Shown here: in pieces, positions 17,454 to 25,503 of the stretch | Numbering within the stretch: position 1 is the stretch's first letter | Layout: each line of letters begins with the position of its first letter | Made by a program: the position numbers and the translations under genes | DNA from: Candidatus Leptovillus gracilis | GTDB taxonomy: Bacteria > Chloroflexota > Anaerolineae > Promineifilales > Promineifilaceae | Direction: 5' to 3' | NCBI GenBank assembly: GCA_016716065.1 | Contig: JADJXA010000004.1 | Location: 395,668-459,667 of the forward strand | Length of the DNA: 64,000 bases | The notes under the pieces: model-generated | The model's input: the letters and a program-made list of their open reading frames with translations, nothing else | Told to the model about the DNA's origin: nothing | Database searches by the model: none

Positions 17454-17484
17454 GCGCTAACAGAGCGACTATGGACAATTAAAT

Positions 17485-17595
17485 TGTCATTCCTTCGGCG
17501 TTGCTCAGGACAAGTCTGAGCGGAGTCTGCGGAGTGAAGAATCCCCTTCTGTCTGCCGCAAGGGGATTCTTCCTTGAAGACTCGTCAGAATGACA
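17485..17595. repeat. Dispersed palindromic repeat (gtcattc ... gaatgac)
   Basis: Outer arms tgtcattc and gaatgaca enclose a perfect 13-bp stem, gaagaatcccctt (17536-17548) with aaggggattcttc (17560-17572). The 36-nt 3' part (17560-17595) recurs at 59352-59387 with a single mismatch, which shows that it is a dispersed element rather than a local terminator. Confidence 0.75.
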
Positions 17596-17662
17596 CCGTC
17601 TTTTGCCAGCGTTGTCTGGCAAGAGACGTAGAAACTGTCAGGGTTTCTGGGGTTCACTTATC

Positions 17663-19696
17663 ATGGCAAACAATGCTCAATCCCCGACGCCAACGCGCAT
17701 TCTGGTTGTGGATGACGAACCGGAAATTGCCGAATCCCTGGCCGACTTTTTGGTTCGCAAAGAGGGGTTCGTCGTTTCGTTGTCCAGCACCGGGGAAGAG
17801 GCGATAGAGTTTCTAAAATCAACGATTGGCGAAAACCACGAAGTTGATCTGGTGCTGTTGGATATGCGGATGCCGGGGATGTCTGGGCTGGAGGTGTTGG
17901 CCTGGATTCGGCGGCATCCGGTGCTGCAATATACGCGGGTGGTGCTGCTAACGGCCGCTGCCGGCAGCAATGATAAAGTAGAAGCGCTCTCGGCCGGGGC
18001 CGACGATTACATCACCAAGCCCTATTATCCGCAAGAGCTGTTGGCGCGGGTGAAGACTATTTTGCGCACGCAGCAGTTAGAGAAGCAGCTTCAGCGCCAG
18101 AGCCAGCAGTTGGCGGCGTTGAACCAGATGGGCCAACGGTTGGCGACGACGCTGGAGACGCAAGAAGTGTTGGCAACGGCCGTTGCTGGGGCTATCGAAA
18201 TTTTAGGCGTCGAGTCGGCGGCCGCCTTTATGTTGGAAGGGGGGCGGCTGCGCAGCAAGGCGCTGCGCACGGCCGATGGCCTGGTAGCCACCGACCATGA
18301 CCTGGATGTGGACCAGGGGTTTGTGGGCCATGTTTTTGCCCGGCAAGCGCCAGCTTTGCTGAATAACCCAGAGAGCGACGGCCGTTTCCAAGCCACCACC
18401 GACGCCCCGCCCGGCATTGCGCCACACACCCTGATGGCCGCGCCGCTGCTGGTGCGCGGCCGGCCGGTAGGCATTTTAACCTGCTACAACAAGGTGAACG
18501 GCCGTTTCCAGGAAGTAGACTTAGAGCTGTTTTCCTCCCTGGCTATCTCCATCAGCGGCTCCATCGAAAATGCCTGGCTGTTCCAACGTATCCGGCTGCG
18601 GCAGCAAGAGCTGCTGGAGAACCGCAACACCCTTCAAGCCCTCATTGATGGCATCCCCCATCCCATTTACACCATCAACGACAATTGGACGCTCATCTCC
18701 ATCAACAAAAACAAGGCCAACCAACATTTAGAAACAGACGCCGAACTGATAGGACGGCCGTGTTACCGCGCCTTTTTCCACCGGGATACCCCCTGCGAAC
18801 ACTGCCAGGTTGCCCTGACGTTGGCCCAAAGACAGGCGCAAGGCTGGTCTGTAAGCTGGCAGGGCGAAGACCATCTACCCCGCGATTGGGATGTTAACGC
18901 CTACCCCATCCCCAGCAGCCAGGCCGCTTCCGTCCGCGCCGTCATCCTCTGGCAAGACCGCACCGAGGAGCGCCGCATGGAAAGCACGCTGCTGCAAGCC
19001 GGTAAACTGGCGGCGATTGGGCAGCTTGCGGCCGGCGTGGCCCATGAGATCAACAACCCCCTCACTGTCATCAACGCCAACGCCGAAATGCTTAAAATGT
19101 TCATTCCGCCCGAAGATGAAAACTACGAAGCGGTAGACCTGATCGCCCGCGCTGGGGACCGGGCCACCAAAGTGGTGCGCGGTTTATTGGACTTCGCCCG
19201 GCAGGAACAGTATAAATTTACCAGCAGCGATATAAACCGCTCCATCCGCCAGACATTAGACTTGATCAGCTATCAATTTCAAACGGCCGACATCGCCATC
19301 ATAGACAAAACATCGTCCGATTTGCCGCCCATCACCGCCAGTTGGGAACATTTGAAAAGCGTCTGGCTGAATTTGTTGGTCAATGCGCGGGATGCTGTAC
19401 AAACCGCGCCGACCAATCGGCAAATCGAAATTACCACGCGCCTATCGCCGGAAAACGACTATATTCAAGTGTTGATCCGTGACAATGGTCACGGAATGTC
19501 GGCGGCCGAAGCGCAGCATATTTTTGAACCGTTTTACACTACAAAGGAGCCGGGCAAAGGAACTGGTTTGGGTTTAGCCACAAGTCATCGTATCATAGAC
19601 CAACACGGCGGTGACATTCATGTGGTCAGCGCCCCAAACGAAGGAACGACATTTATCGTCCGTTTGCCTGTGACGCCACAGGGTAACGGCCGTTAA
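17663..19696 (+). CDS. Receiver-GAF-PAS histidine kinase (soluble hybrid sensor)
   Basis: 677 residues from the ATG opening MANNAQSPTPTRILVVDDEP; the frame is open 20 codons upstream without similarity. It has no membrane segment. Order: receiver domain (10-130; DD at 17-18, phospho-Asp67 in LVLLDMRMPG, Lys119); coiled linker; GAF domain (about 160-305); PAS domain (320-435) with a CEHC motif at 378-381 that might hold a metal; HisKA with phospho-His461 (GVAHEINNPLTVI); HATPase with N box NLLVNARDAV, DNGHGMS and GTGLGLA. An N-terminal receiver on a kinase means that its activity is itself controlled by phosphorylation from another kinase or acts in a relay. Partners are probably the regulator at 16743 and possibly the PucR-type gene 9 nt downstream. 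Confidence 0.9.
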   Translation: MANNAQSPTPTRILVVDDEPEIAESLADFLVRKEGFVVSLSSTGEEAIEFLKSTIGENHEVDLVLLDMRMPGMSGLEVLAWIRRHPVLQYTRVVLLTAAAGSNDKVEALSAGADDYITKPYYPQELLARVKTILRTQQLEKQLQRQSQQLAALNQMGQRLATTLETQEVLATAVAGAIEILGVESAAAFMLEGGRLRSKALRTADGLVATDHDLDVDQGFVGHVFARQAPALLNNPESDGRFQATTDAPPGIAPHTLMAAPLLVRGRPVGILTCYNKVNGRFQEVDLELFSSLAISISGSIENAWLFQRIRLRQQELLENRNTLQALIDGIPHPIYTINDNWTLISINKNKANQHLETDAELIGRPCYRAFFHRDTPCEHCQVALTLAQRQAQGWSVSWQGEDHLPRDWDVNAYPIPSSQAASVRAVILWQDRTEERRMESTLLQAGKLAAIGQLAAGVAHEINNPLTVINANAEMLKMFIPPEDENYEAVDLIARAGDRATKVVRGLLDFARQEQYKFTSSDINRSIRQTLDLISYQFQTADIAIIDKTSSDLPPITASWEHLKSVWLNLLVNARDAVQTAPTNRQIEITTRLSPENDYIQVLIRDNGHGMSAAEAQHIFEPFYTTKEPGKGTGLGLATSHRIIDQHGGDIHVVSAPNEGTTFIVRLPVTPQGNGR

Positions 19697-19705
19697 CAAA
19701 CAGCC

Positions 19706-21364
19706 ATGAATAACCAAACAACACTTACCGAACTAAATATAGGCGATGTCTTGCGCCTGGCTTTACCCCTCAGCACCACGGTTTCCGCCGGGGCGCGGCA
19801 CGCCCGGCGCAACGTCAAGTGGGCCGTTCTGCTGACAAGCTGGGCGGATCTGGACGACCAGGTAGAGCAAGGTGATCTACTGATCATCCCCCCGGTTTTG
19901 GAAGAACAGACCCCCACAACCAGCCTGATGGACCTGCTAGACAAGGTGGTCGAGCTTGAAGTTGCCGGGCTGCTTATCTTCAAAGAAGTGCCCGAAAACA
20001 TCGCCGAAAAAGCCAGCGCCCTTAACCTGCCCCTGCTAGTCGCCCCGCCCGGCATCTCCGTCCGCGATGCGCATCAGGCCATCGTCTTCCTCCTGGCCGA
20101 CCGGCAGGCGGCCACGGCCGAACGTGGGATGCAGCTTTACCGCAAACTATCGGAAATGTCCCGCGAGGAACAAGGGCTGCAAGCCATGACCGATGTCATG
20201 TCTAAGCTCACCGGCAAAATTGTGGTCATCCAGGATAAACGGCTGGAGGTGCGGGCTATTAGTTCGCCTCGCACCACCGACGTGGATGAAGCGGAACTCA
20301 TTGAAGTGCTGATGCAGCGCGACGAACTGCCGGCCGTGCTGCGCAACCGCAAAGCGGCGGCCAAAGCGCGGCAAAGCTATTGGCAGCAGCTTTTACCCGT
20401 TAAGAACCTGGCGCGTTTGGTCAGCCCTATTATTTCCGGCGACCGGGCGCGTGGGTATCTGTCTGTGGTTGGCCCGGCCGATCAGCTTGATCTGTTGGAT
20501 AACCTGACGGTGGAGCATGGCGCGGCTGCCTGCGCGCTGGAAATGGCAAAGGCCAAAGCGGTCAGCGAAGCCAAAAAGTCGCTGCGCGGTGATTTTTTGG
20601 AGGGTTTGCTGGCCGGAACACTGCCGCAAAAAGAGATCGAACGGCTGGCCGGCCGTCTGGACCACGATACCACTCAGCCCCATGCGGTGATGACGTTTGC
20701 CTGGAATGGGCCGGAACTGCCTTCTTTGCGACGGCTGGAAACCACCATTAACTGGCTGCTGCGGAATCATCCCCGGCCGGCGCTGGTACACATTTATGGC
20801 GACCAGCACGCCTGTGTTTTCCAATCGCTCAAGAGCGTCGAAGACATGGAATCGGCGCATGAACTGGCCCGACGGCTGTTGGAGCAGGTAGACGCCGAAT
20901 ACCCGAATACGCACCTGATGGGTGGCATCAGCGGGCCGGTGTTGACGTTGGCCGATTGGCCCCAGGTTTACCACGAGGCGCTGCAAGCGATGCAGTTGGG
21001 CCAACGGCTAAAGATGAACCAGGTGGTGGAATTTGGCAGTTTGGGCATTTACCGCCTGTTGGGGCGGCTGGAGAATGTGCCGGCCGTGGTGGAGTTTACC
21101 GATCAGGTGATTGGGCCGCTGGTGCGCTACGACGATCAGCATCGCAGCACGTTGGTGCAAACCATTGACGCCTACTTCACCCATCACGGCAACATCAGTC
21201 AGACGGCCGAAGCGCTGTTCATCCACCGCAATACCTTATTGTATCGCCTGGACCGCATTCAGGAGCTGACCAACCACAATCTGAGCCAGGCCAATATGCG
21301 GCTGGCGCTGCAACTGGCGCTCAAATTATGGCAGCTGCGCCCAGAATCACCGCGGATAAGTTAA
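19706..21364 (+). CDS. PucR/CdaR-family transcriptional regulator
   Basis: 552 residues, starting 9 nt after the histidine kinase stop, so probably co-transcribed. The N-terminal PucR-type ligand domain (GDVLRLALPLSTTVSAGARH, then VAGLLIFKE and APPGISVRDAHQAIVFLL) covers about residues 8-130. A GGDEF-like middle region follows, then a C-terminal PucR HTH_30 domain (YFTHHGNISQTAEALFIHRN, NTLLYRLDRIQELT) at about 490-545. Members of this family sense purines, sugar acids or amino acids and activate nearby catabolic operons. Here the neighbours are a histidine kinase and the branched-chain amino acid operon, so its target cannot be assigned. Confidence 0.85.
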   Translation: MNNQTTLTELNIGDVLRLALPLSTTVSAGARHARRNVKWAVLLTSWADLDDQVEQGDLLIIPPVLEEQTPTTSLMDLLDKVVELEVAGLLIFKEVPENIAEKASALNLPLLVAPPGISVRDAHQAIVFLLADRQAATAERGMQLYRKLSEMSREEQGLQAMTDVMSKLTGKIVVIQDKRLEVRAISSPRTTDVDEAELIEVLMQRDELPAVLRNRKAAAKARQSYWQQLLPVKNLARLVSPIISGDRARGYLSVVGPADQLDLLDNLTVEHGAAACALEMAKAKAVSEAKKSLRGDFLEGLLAGTLPQKEIERLAGRLDHDTTQPHAVMTFAWNGPELPSLRRLETTINWLLRNHPRPALVHIYGDQHACVFQSLKSVEDMESAHELARRLLEQVDAEYPNTHLMGGISGPVLTLADWPQVYHEALQAMQLGQRLKMNQVVEFGSLGIYRLLGRLENVPAVVEFTDQVIGPLVRYDDQHRSTLVQTIDAYFTHHGNISQTAEALFIHRNTLLYRLDRIQELTNHNLSQANMRLALQLALKLWQLRPESPRIS

Positions 21365-21500
21365 GTTTTGTATAGTTTTTACTAATAAATGGTTCAGGAT
21401 TCTTGTAAGTTAACTGTATATTTCTCACGCAGGCCGCTTTATACTTCTAAATGACTTGTGCTGAAATGCGCGGTTCAGTGGGAAATAGTGGGAAACAAAA

Positions 21501-21529
21501 AGAGCGCGGCTGCGGCTGGCGCTCTTTTT
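21501..21529 (+). terminator. Intrinsic terminator after the PucR-type gene
   Basis: agagcgc (21501-21507), loop of 11 nt, gcgctct (21519-21525), then TTTTT. It lies 136 nt after the regulator's stop and separates it from the branched-chain leader. Confidence 0.75.
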
Positions 21530-21670
21530 GGTTTAAACAAACGGCCGTTTCCCACCCTTGTACACATCTTACAAATCTATGGCCGTTTTTCTTGTGTGTT
21601 TTGGCCTATGGACGATGATGGGAACGGCCGTTACCCTTGTGAACATCTGAAAATGCTTTTTTGTGAGAAC

Positions 21671-21757
21671 ATGAAACGTACTTTGAACTTTGTCCTTATT
21701 AGCCTTATTAGCCTGGTCCTTATTATCGTCGTTAAGGATCCGTTGCCGGTTGGGTGA
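21671..21757 (+). CDS. Leader peptide of the ilv-leu operon (branched-chain attenuator)
   Basis: 28-residue open frame whose middle is almost only branched-chain codons: MKRTLNFVLISLISLVLIIV, then VKDPLPVG and TGA. Between residues 8 and 22 there are four Val, four Leu and four Ile. This is the hallmark of a transcription-attenuation peptide such as IlvL. The ribosome site is weak (gtgagaac). An in-frame ATG six codons upstream (21653) could serve instead. The same frame is open back to 21458 but has no coding character there. The stop codon falls inside the RNA segment that would form an antiterminator; see the attenuator entry. The four genes ilvB, ilvN, ilvC and leuA follow directly. Confidence is high from composition plus RNA structure. 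Confidence 0.85.
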   Translation: MKRTLNFVLISLISLVLIIVVKDPLPVG

Positions 21758-21816
21758 ACAAGGATAAACAAACAAACCATCGTTTGAATCCAGGCCGCCC
21801 AACAGGGCGGTTTTTT
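21715..21816 (+). promoter_or_regulatory. Transcription attenuator: pause hairpin, antiterminator and terminator
   Basis: Three mutually exclusive structures can be drawn. Pause hairpin: ggtcctta (21715-21722) with taaggatcc (21733-21741), one bulged base, over the Val/Ile codons. Antiterminator: gttgggtg (21749-21756) with cgcccaac (21796-21803), 8 bp including one G-U. Terminator: ccgccc (21795-21800), loop aaca, gggcgg (21805-21810), then TTTTTT. The antiterminator uses the terminator's 5' arm. A ribosome stalled at Val/Leu/Ile codons leaves 21749-21756 free and permits read-through. A ribosome at the stop codon (21755-21757) covers it and lets the terminator form. Confidence 0.8.
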
Positions 21817-21960
21817 GTTTTTTAGTACAGAAGCCATGAACACATTTAACTTTGAGACACAAACCGATTCGCAGACTCAGACTGACGCCAAGCACGGCCG
21901 TCAGTCCTCTTCAATGTCCATGTGTTCGGCGGTAGCCAACCCTCCCCTGTGTGTACCAAA

Positions 21961-21991
21961 GCAGAAAACCAACCAGTTTTCTGCTTTTTTT
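21961..21991 (+). terminator. Second intrinsic terminator-like hairpin upstream of ilvB
   Basis: gcagaaaac (21961-21969), loop caacca, gttttctgc (21976-21984) and seven T. A perfect 9-bp stem with a T-run lies 80 nt before ilvB, after the attenuator. No antiterminator partner was found. It may be a second control point. Confidence 0.7.
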
Positions 21992-22071
21992 GTCCCTCAT
22001 TCACCTTCTATCCCCACATCAGCCAATTTTTATCAGCAAATCTCTATTGCTCAACAAGGAGGAGCAACCAT

Positions 22072-23790
22072 ATGAGTAAAATGAAAACAGGTGGTCAGAT
22101 TGTTTGGGAAAGCCTTCTCAAAGAAGGCGTAGACGTTGTATTCGGTCTGCCAGGCGGCGCCATCTTGCCGGCCTACGATGACTTAATGAAGTACGAATAC
22201 CCCATTCATCATGTCCTCGTGACCCACGAGCAAAGCGCGGCCCACATGGCCGATGGTTACGCCCGCGCCACCGGCCGCGTTGGCGTCTGCATCGCCACCT
22301 CCGGCCCTGGGGCAACCAACCTCATCACCGGGTTAGCCACCGCCTACATGGATTCCTCGCCCATCGTCGCCATTACCGGCCAGGTTCCCACCTCCTTGCT
22401 CGGCCGCGACGGCTTTCAGGAAGCCGACGTTCAGGGCGTCAGCTTGCCTGTAACCAAGCATAATTATCTCATCACCGACGTCCGCGATTTGGCCGATGCC
22501 ATCAAAGAGGCGTTTTACATCGCCGGAACTGGCCGCCCCGGCCCTGTTTTGGTGGACATTTGCAAAGATGCGTTACAGGCTTCCGTGGAGTATGAATATC
22601 CCGAATCGGTCTACCTGCCCGGTTACAAACCCAACCTGAACGCCCCCGATGAGGCTTCTGTCGCCCGCGCCGCCCGCCTGCTCAACGAAGCCAAAAAACC
22701 GCTGATCGTCGCCGGACAAGGCGTTTCCATCGCCAGAGCAGAGAAGGAACTGCGCCAATTAGCTGAAAAAGCCAACATCCCCGTATCTACCAGTTTGCTG
22801 GGCATCGGCACGTTCCCCTCCACCCACCCCCTGTCCATCAGTTGGGGCGGGATGCACGGCGAAGCGTATACCAACTACGCCATGCAAGAGTGCGATGTCA
22901 TGTTCGCCATCGGTGCGCGCCTGGATGACCGGCTGACCGGCGCCTTTGATACCTTTGCCCCCAACGCCAAAATCATCCACGTAGACCTGGACCCGGCCGA
23001 AATGGGCAAAAACATCACCATTGATACCCCCGTTGTTGGCGACGCCCTGCTCACGCTGAAAATGCTCCTGCCGCAAATGCAGCCCAACGAACACCCGGCC
23101 TGGCTGGCCAAGATCGCCGACTGGAAAACAGAATCCACCGAACGTGACATTATCGCCCAGGAAACCGACGAACTGGTGGCCCCATACATCATGCGCCAAC
23201 TCTGGCACGCCACCAATGAAGGCGACGCCACCGTGGTGAGCGACGTAGGCCAGCATCAGATGTGGGAAGCGCAATACTTCCACCACACCAAACGGCGCAG
23301 CCTGCTGACGTCTGGCGGTTTGGGCACGATGGGGTTTGGCCTGCCGGCGGCCATTGGCGCCCAAATGGGGCTGCCCGATGAAGAGATTTGGGTGGTGGCT
23401 GGTGATGGCGGTTTCCAGATGACGATGATCGAACTCTCGACCGTTATGCAGGAGCGGCTGCCCATCAAAATAGCCATCATCAACAATGGCTACCTGGGCA
23501 TGGTGCGCCAGTGGCAAGACGTGTTTTACAACAAACGGCACGCCGGCACGCCATTGTTCAACCCCGATTTTGTGAAGCTGGCCGATGCCTATGGCATCCC
23601 GGCCAAATCGGTGACGCGCAAAGAGGATGTGTACAGCGCCATCAAAGAGGCGCAGGCCGCCGATGGTCCGTATCTGCTGGATTTCCAGGTGGAGGAATTC
23701 ACCAACGTCTATCCGATGGTCGCTCCTGGCAAGAGCAACGCCGACATGATTCGTCGTCCGATGCCTAATTTGATGGAAGGTGCAGAATAA
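22072..23790 (+). CDS. ilvB: Acetolactate synthase, large (catalytic) subunit
   Basis: 572 residues from the ATG placed 8 nt after AGGAGG; the frame is open further upstream but that part is the leader. It is a ThDP- and FAD-dependent enzyme that condenses two pyruvates to acetolactate, or pyruvate with 2-oxobutyrate, as the first common step to valine, leucine and isoleucine. Visible marks: VFGLPGGAILPAYDDL (23-38), catalytic Glu53 (THEQSAAHMADGYARATGR), SGPGATNLITGLATAYMD, the FAD region, and the ThDP motif GDGGFQMTMIEL...NNGYLGMVRQWQ near 440-480. Its length is typical. Its stop overlaps ilvN by one base, as for a catalytic/regulatory pair. Its expression is presumably set by the leader attenuator. 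Confidence 0.96.
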   Translation: MSKMKTGGQIVWESLLKEGVDVVFGLPGGAILPAYDDLMKYEYPIHHVLVTHEQSAAHMADGYARATGRVGVCIATSGPGATNLITGLATAYMDSSPIVAITGQVPTSLLGRDGFQEADVQGVSLPVTKHNYLITDVRDLADAIKEAFYIAGTGRPGPVLVDICKDALQASVEYEYPESVYLPGYKPNLNAPDEASVARAARLLNEAKKPLIVAGQGVSIARAEKELRQLAEKANIPVSTSLLGIGTFPSTHPLSISWGGMHGEAYTNYAMQECDVMFAIGARLDDRLTGAFDTFAPNAKIIHVDLDPAEMGKNITIDTPVVGDALLTLKMLLPQMQPNEHPAWLAKIADWKTESTERDIIAQETDELVAPYIMRQLWHATNEGDATVVSDVGQHQMWEAQYFHHTKRRSLLTSGGLGTMGFGLPAAIGAQMGLPDEEIWVVAGDGGFQMTMIELSTVMQERLPIKIAIINNGYLGMVRQWQDVFYNKRHAGTPLFNPDFVKLADAYGIPAKSVTRKEDVYSAIKEAQAADGPYLLDFQVEEFTNVYPMVAPGKSNADMIRRPMPNLMEGAE

Positions 23791-24344
23791 TGAGCGAAAT
23801 ACAGACGAAACAACACACGATGATTGCCTGGATGGAAGATAAACCGGGCGTTTTGAACCGGGTGGCCGGGTTGTTCCGCCGCCGCAACTTTAACATTGAG
23901 AGTCTGGCTGTGGGGCATAGTGAAACGCCAGGCATCAGCCGCATGACGTTTGTGGCGCGGGGAACGCCCCGCGATATGAGCCAGATTCGGACGCAGTTGG
24001 ATAAGTTGATCAACGTCGTGGACATTCAGGACGTGACCAATGAGCCGGTGGTGATGCGTGAACTGGCGCTGCTAAAGGTGCAGGCGAGCAATGGCAACCG
24101 GTCGCAGGTGATGCAGATCGTGGATATTTATCGCGCAAGCATCATTGATGTAGACCTGGATTCGATGATTGTACAAATTGTCGGCCCAGAGGAGCGGGTG
24201 GAATCGTTTATCAAGCTGCTGAGTAATTTTGGCATTGACGAAATGGTGCGCACCGGCCGGGTGGCGATGGTGCGCGGTGGCAAAAGTGAAAAACAGCGGG
24301 ATGTGGAAACGGCCGTTCGCGGCTACACCAATGGAAATGGTTAG
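23790..24344 (+). CDS. ilvN: Acetolactate synthase, small (regulatory) subunit
   Basis: 184 residues, slightly longer than the usual 160-175. The N-terminal ACT domain (residues 9-80: MIAWMEDKPGVLNRVAGLFR, RNFNIESLAVG) binds valine and gives feedback inhibition of IlvB. The C-terminal domain contains IDVDLDSMIVQIVGPEERV and GIDEMVRTGRVAMVRG. It begins inside the ilvB stop (TAATG), so translation is coupled, as expected for subunits of one enzyme. A word-repeat hairpin overlaps its stop codon. Confidence 0.94.
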   Translation: MSEIQTKQHTMIAWMEDKPGVLNRVAGLFRRRNFNIESLAVGHSETPGISRMTFVARGTPRDMSQIRTQLDKLINVVDIQDVTNEPVVMRELALLKVQASNGNRSQVMQIVDIYRASIIDVDLDSMIVQIVGPEERVESFIKLLSNFGIDEMVRTGRVAMVRGGKSEKQRDVETAVRGYTNGNG

Positions 24345-24409
24345 TTGATAGTGGATAGTTGATAGTTGTTAGCCAAAACTATCAACTCCCAACTATCAAC
24401 TCCCAACTA
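24342..24409. repeat. Word-repeat hairpin (tagttgata / tatcaact) between ilvN and ilvC
   Basis: The 5' arm iterates tagttgata-type words and the 3' arm iterates actatcaactccca. The arms pair over most of their length around the loop agcc. The same word is used at 27161-27192, 40650-40725 and 58031-58071. Confidence 0.75.
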
Positions 24410-24423
24410 AAAGGAGATTCATC

Positions 24424-25428
24424 TTGGCAAACATCTTTTACGACAAAGACGCAGACCTGAGTCTGTTAGACGGCAAAACCGTCGCCATTATCGGTTATGG
24501 CAGCCAGGGCCACGCCCATGCGCTGAACCTGAAAGATTCCGGCGTGAACGTGGTGGTGGGCCTGTACGAAGGCAGCAAATCGTGGCGGCAGGCGGAAGCG
24601 GCCGGACTCACCGTCAAAACCGTCGCCGAGGCGACGCAAGCGGCCGACGCCATCATGATTTTGACCCCGGACACCAGCCAGGCGGCCATCTACAAATCGG
24701 ACATCGAGCCGTACCTGACGGCCGGTAAAACCCTGATGTTCAGCCACGGCTTCAACATTCGTTTTGGGCAAATTGTGCCCCCGGCGAACGTGGACGTGAG
24801 CATGGTGGCCCCCAAAGCGCCCGGCCACCGCGTGCGCGAGGTCTTTGCCGAAGGCGGCGGTACGCCCGGCCTGGTGGCCGTGCATCAAGATGCCAGCGGC
24901 CAGGCCAAAGCGTTTGCCCTGGCCTACGCCAAAGGCATCGGCTGCACCCGCGCCGGGGTCATCGAAACGACCTTCTCCGAAGAGACCGAGACCGACCTCT
25001 TTGGCGAGCAGGCGGTGTTGTGCGGCGGCGTGACGGCGCTGGTGGATGCCGCGTTTAACACCCTGGTCAATGCCGGCTACCAGCCGGAAATCGCCTACTT
25101 TGAATGTATGCACGAGCTGAAATTGATCGTGGACCTGATGTATCAGGGTGGCATGAGCTACATGCGCTATTCCATCAGCGACACGGCCGAACACGGCGAT
25201 TACACCGCCGGGCCGAAAATCATCACCGACCAGACCAAAGAGGCGATGGCGCAAATCCTGGCCGACATTCGTTCCGGCTCTTATGCCGAGGGTTGGATTG
25301 ACGAGAATGCCAACGGCCGTCCCTGGTTCAACCAGCGCCGCGAAGAAGCCCGCACCTCCCAAATTGAGACGGTGGGTAAACAACTGCGCTCGATGATGCC
25401 GTGGCTGAACCCAAAAGAGATTAATTAG
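24424..25428 (+). CDS. ilvC: Ketol-acid reductoisomerase, class I (short form)
   Basis: 334 residues, length of the short class I enzymes. It converts acetolactate to 2,3-dihydroxy-isovalerate with NAD(P)H and Mg. The start is a TTG after AAGGAGATTCATC; the N-terminus MANIFYDKDADLSLLDGKTV fits the family, so the TTG start is well supported. Rossmann motif GYGSQGHAHALNLKDSG at 24-40; cofactor-specificity loop GLYEGSKSW (46-54), whose Ser residues suggest NADPH. Later blocks: MVAPKAPGHRVRE, ETFSEETETDLFGEQ (metal-binding acids) and HELKLIVDLMYQGGM. Third gene of the operon. Confidence 0.95.
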   Translation: MANIFYDKDADLSLLDGKTVAIIGYGSQGHAHALNLKDSGVNVVVGLYEGSKSWRQAEAAGLTVKTVAEATQAADAIMILTPDTSQAAIYKSDIEPYLTAGKTLMFSHGFNIRFGQIVPPANVDVSMVAPKAPGHRVREVFAEGGGTPGLVAVHQDASGQAKAFALAYAKGIGCTRAGVIETTFSEETETDLFGEQAVLCGGVTALVDAAFNTLVNAGYQPEIAYFECMHELKLIVDLMYQGGMSYMRYSISDTAEHGDYTAGPKIITDQTKEAMAQILADIRSGSYAEGWIDENANGRPWFNQRREEARTSQIETVGKQLRSMMPWLNPKEIN

Positions 25429-25489
25429 CGGGTAGCGGGTGGCGAGTAGCGTGTGTATCTACACTCGCTACCCGCTACTCGCTACTCGC
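25428..25489. repeat. Word-repeat hairpin (gcgggtag / ctacccgc) between ilvC and leuA
   Basis: gcgggtagcgggtggcgagtagcg pairs with cgctacccgctactcgctactcgc across a short loop near 25453. It fills the gap from the ilvC stop to the AAGGAG site of leuA. Confidence 0.75.
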
Positions 25490-25503
25490 CTAAGGAGAAC
25501 AAA

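Noticed and set aside
21458..21757. A 99-codon protein upstream of ilvB
   Set aside because: Only the last 28 codons have meaning, as an attenuation leader. The upstream part crosses the previous gene's terminator (21501-21529).
21365..22071. T-box or other tRNA-binding riboswitch before ilvB
   Set aside because: No T-box consensus or specifier stem was seen; the leader peptide plus hairpins explain the region.
24466..25383. 305-codon open frame antisense to ilvC
   Set aside because: ilvC matches its family end to end; the antisense frame results from high G+C codon bias.
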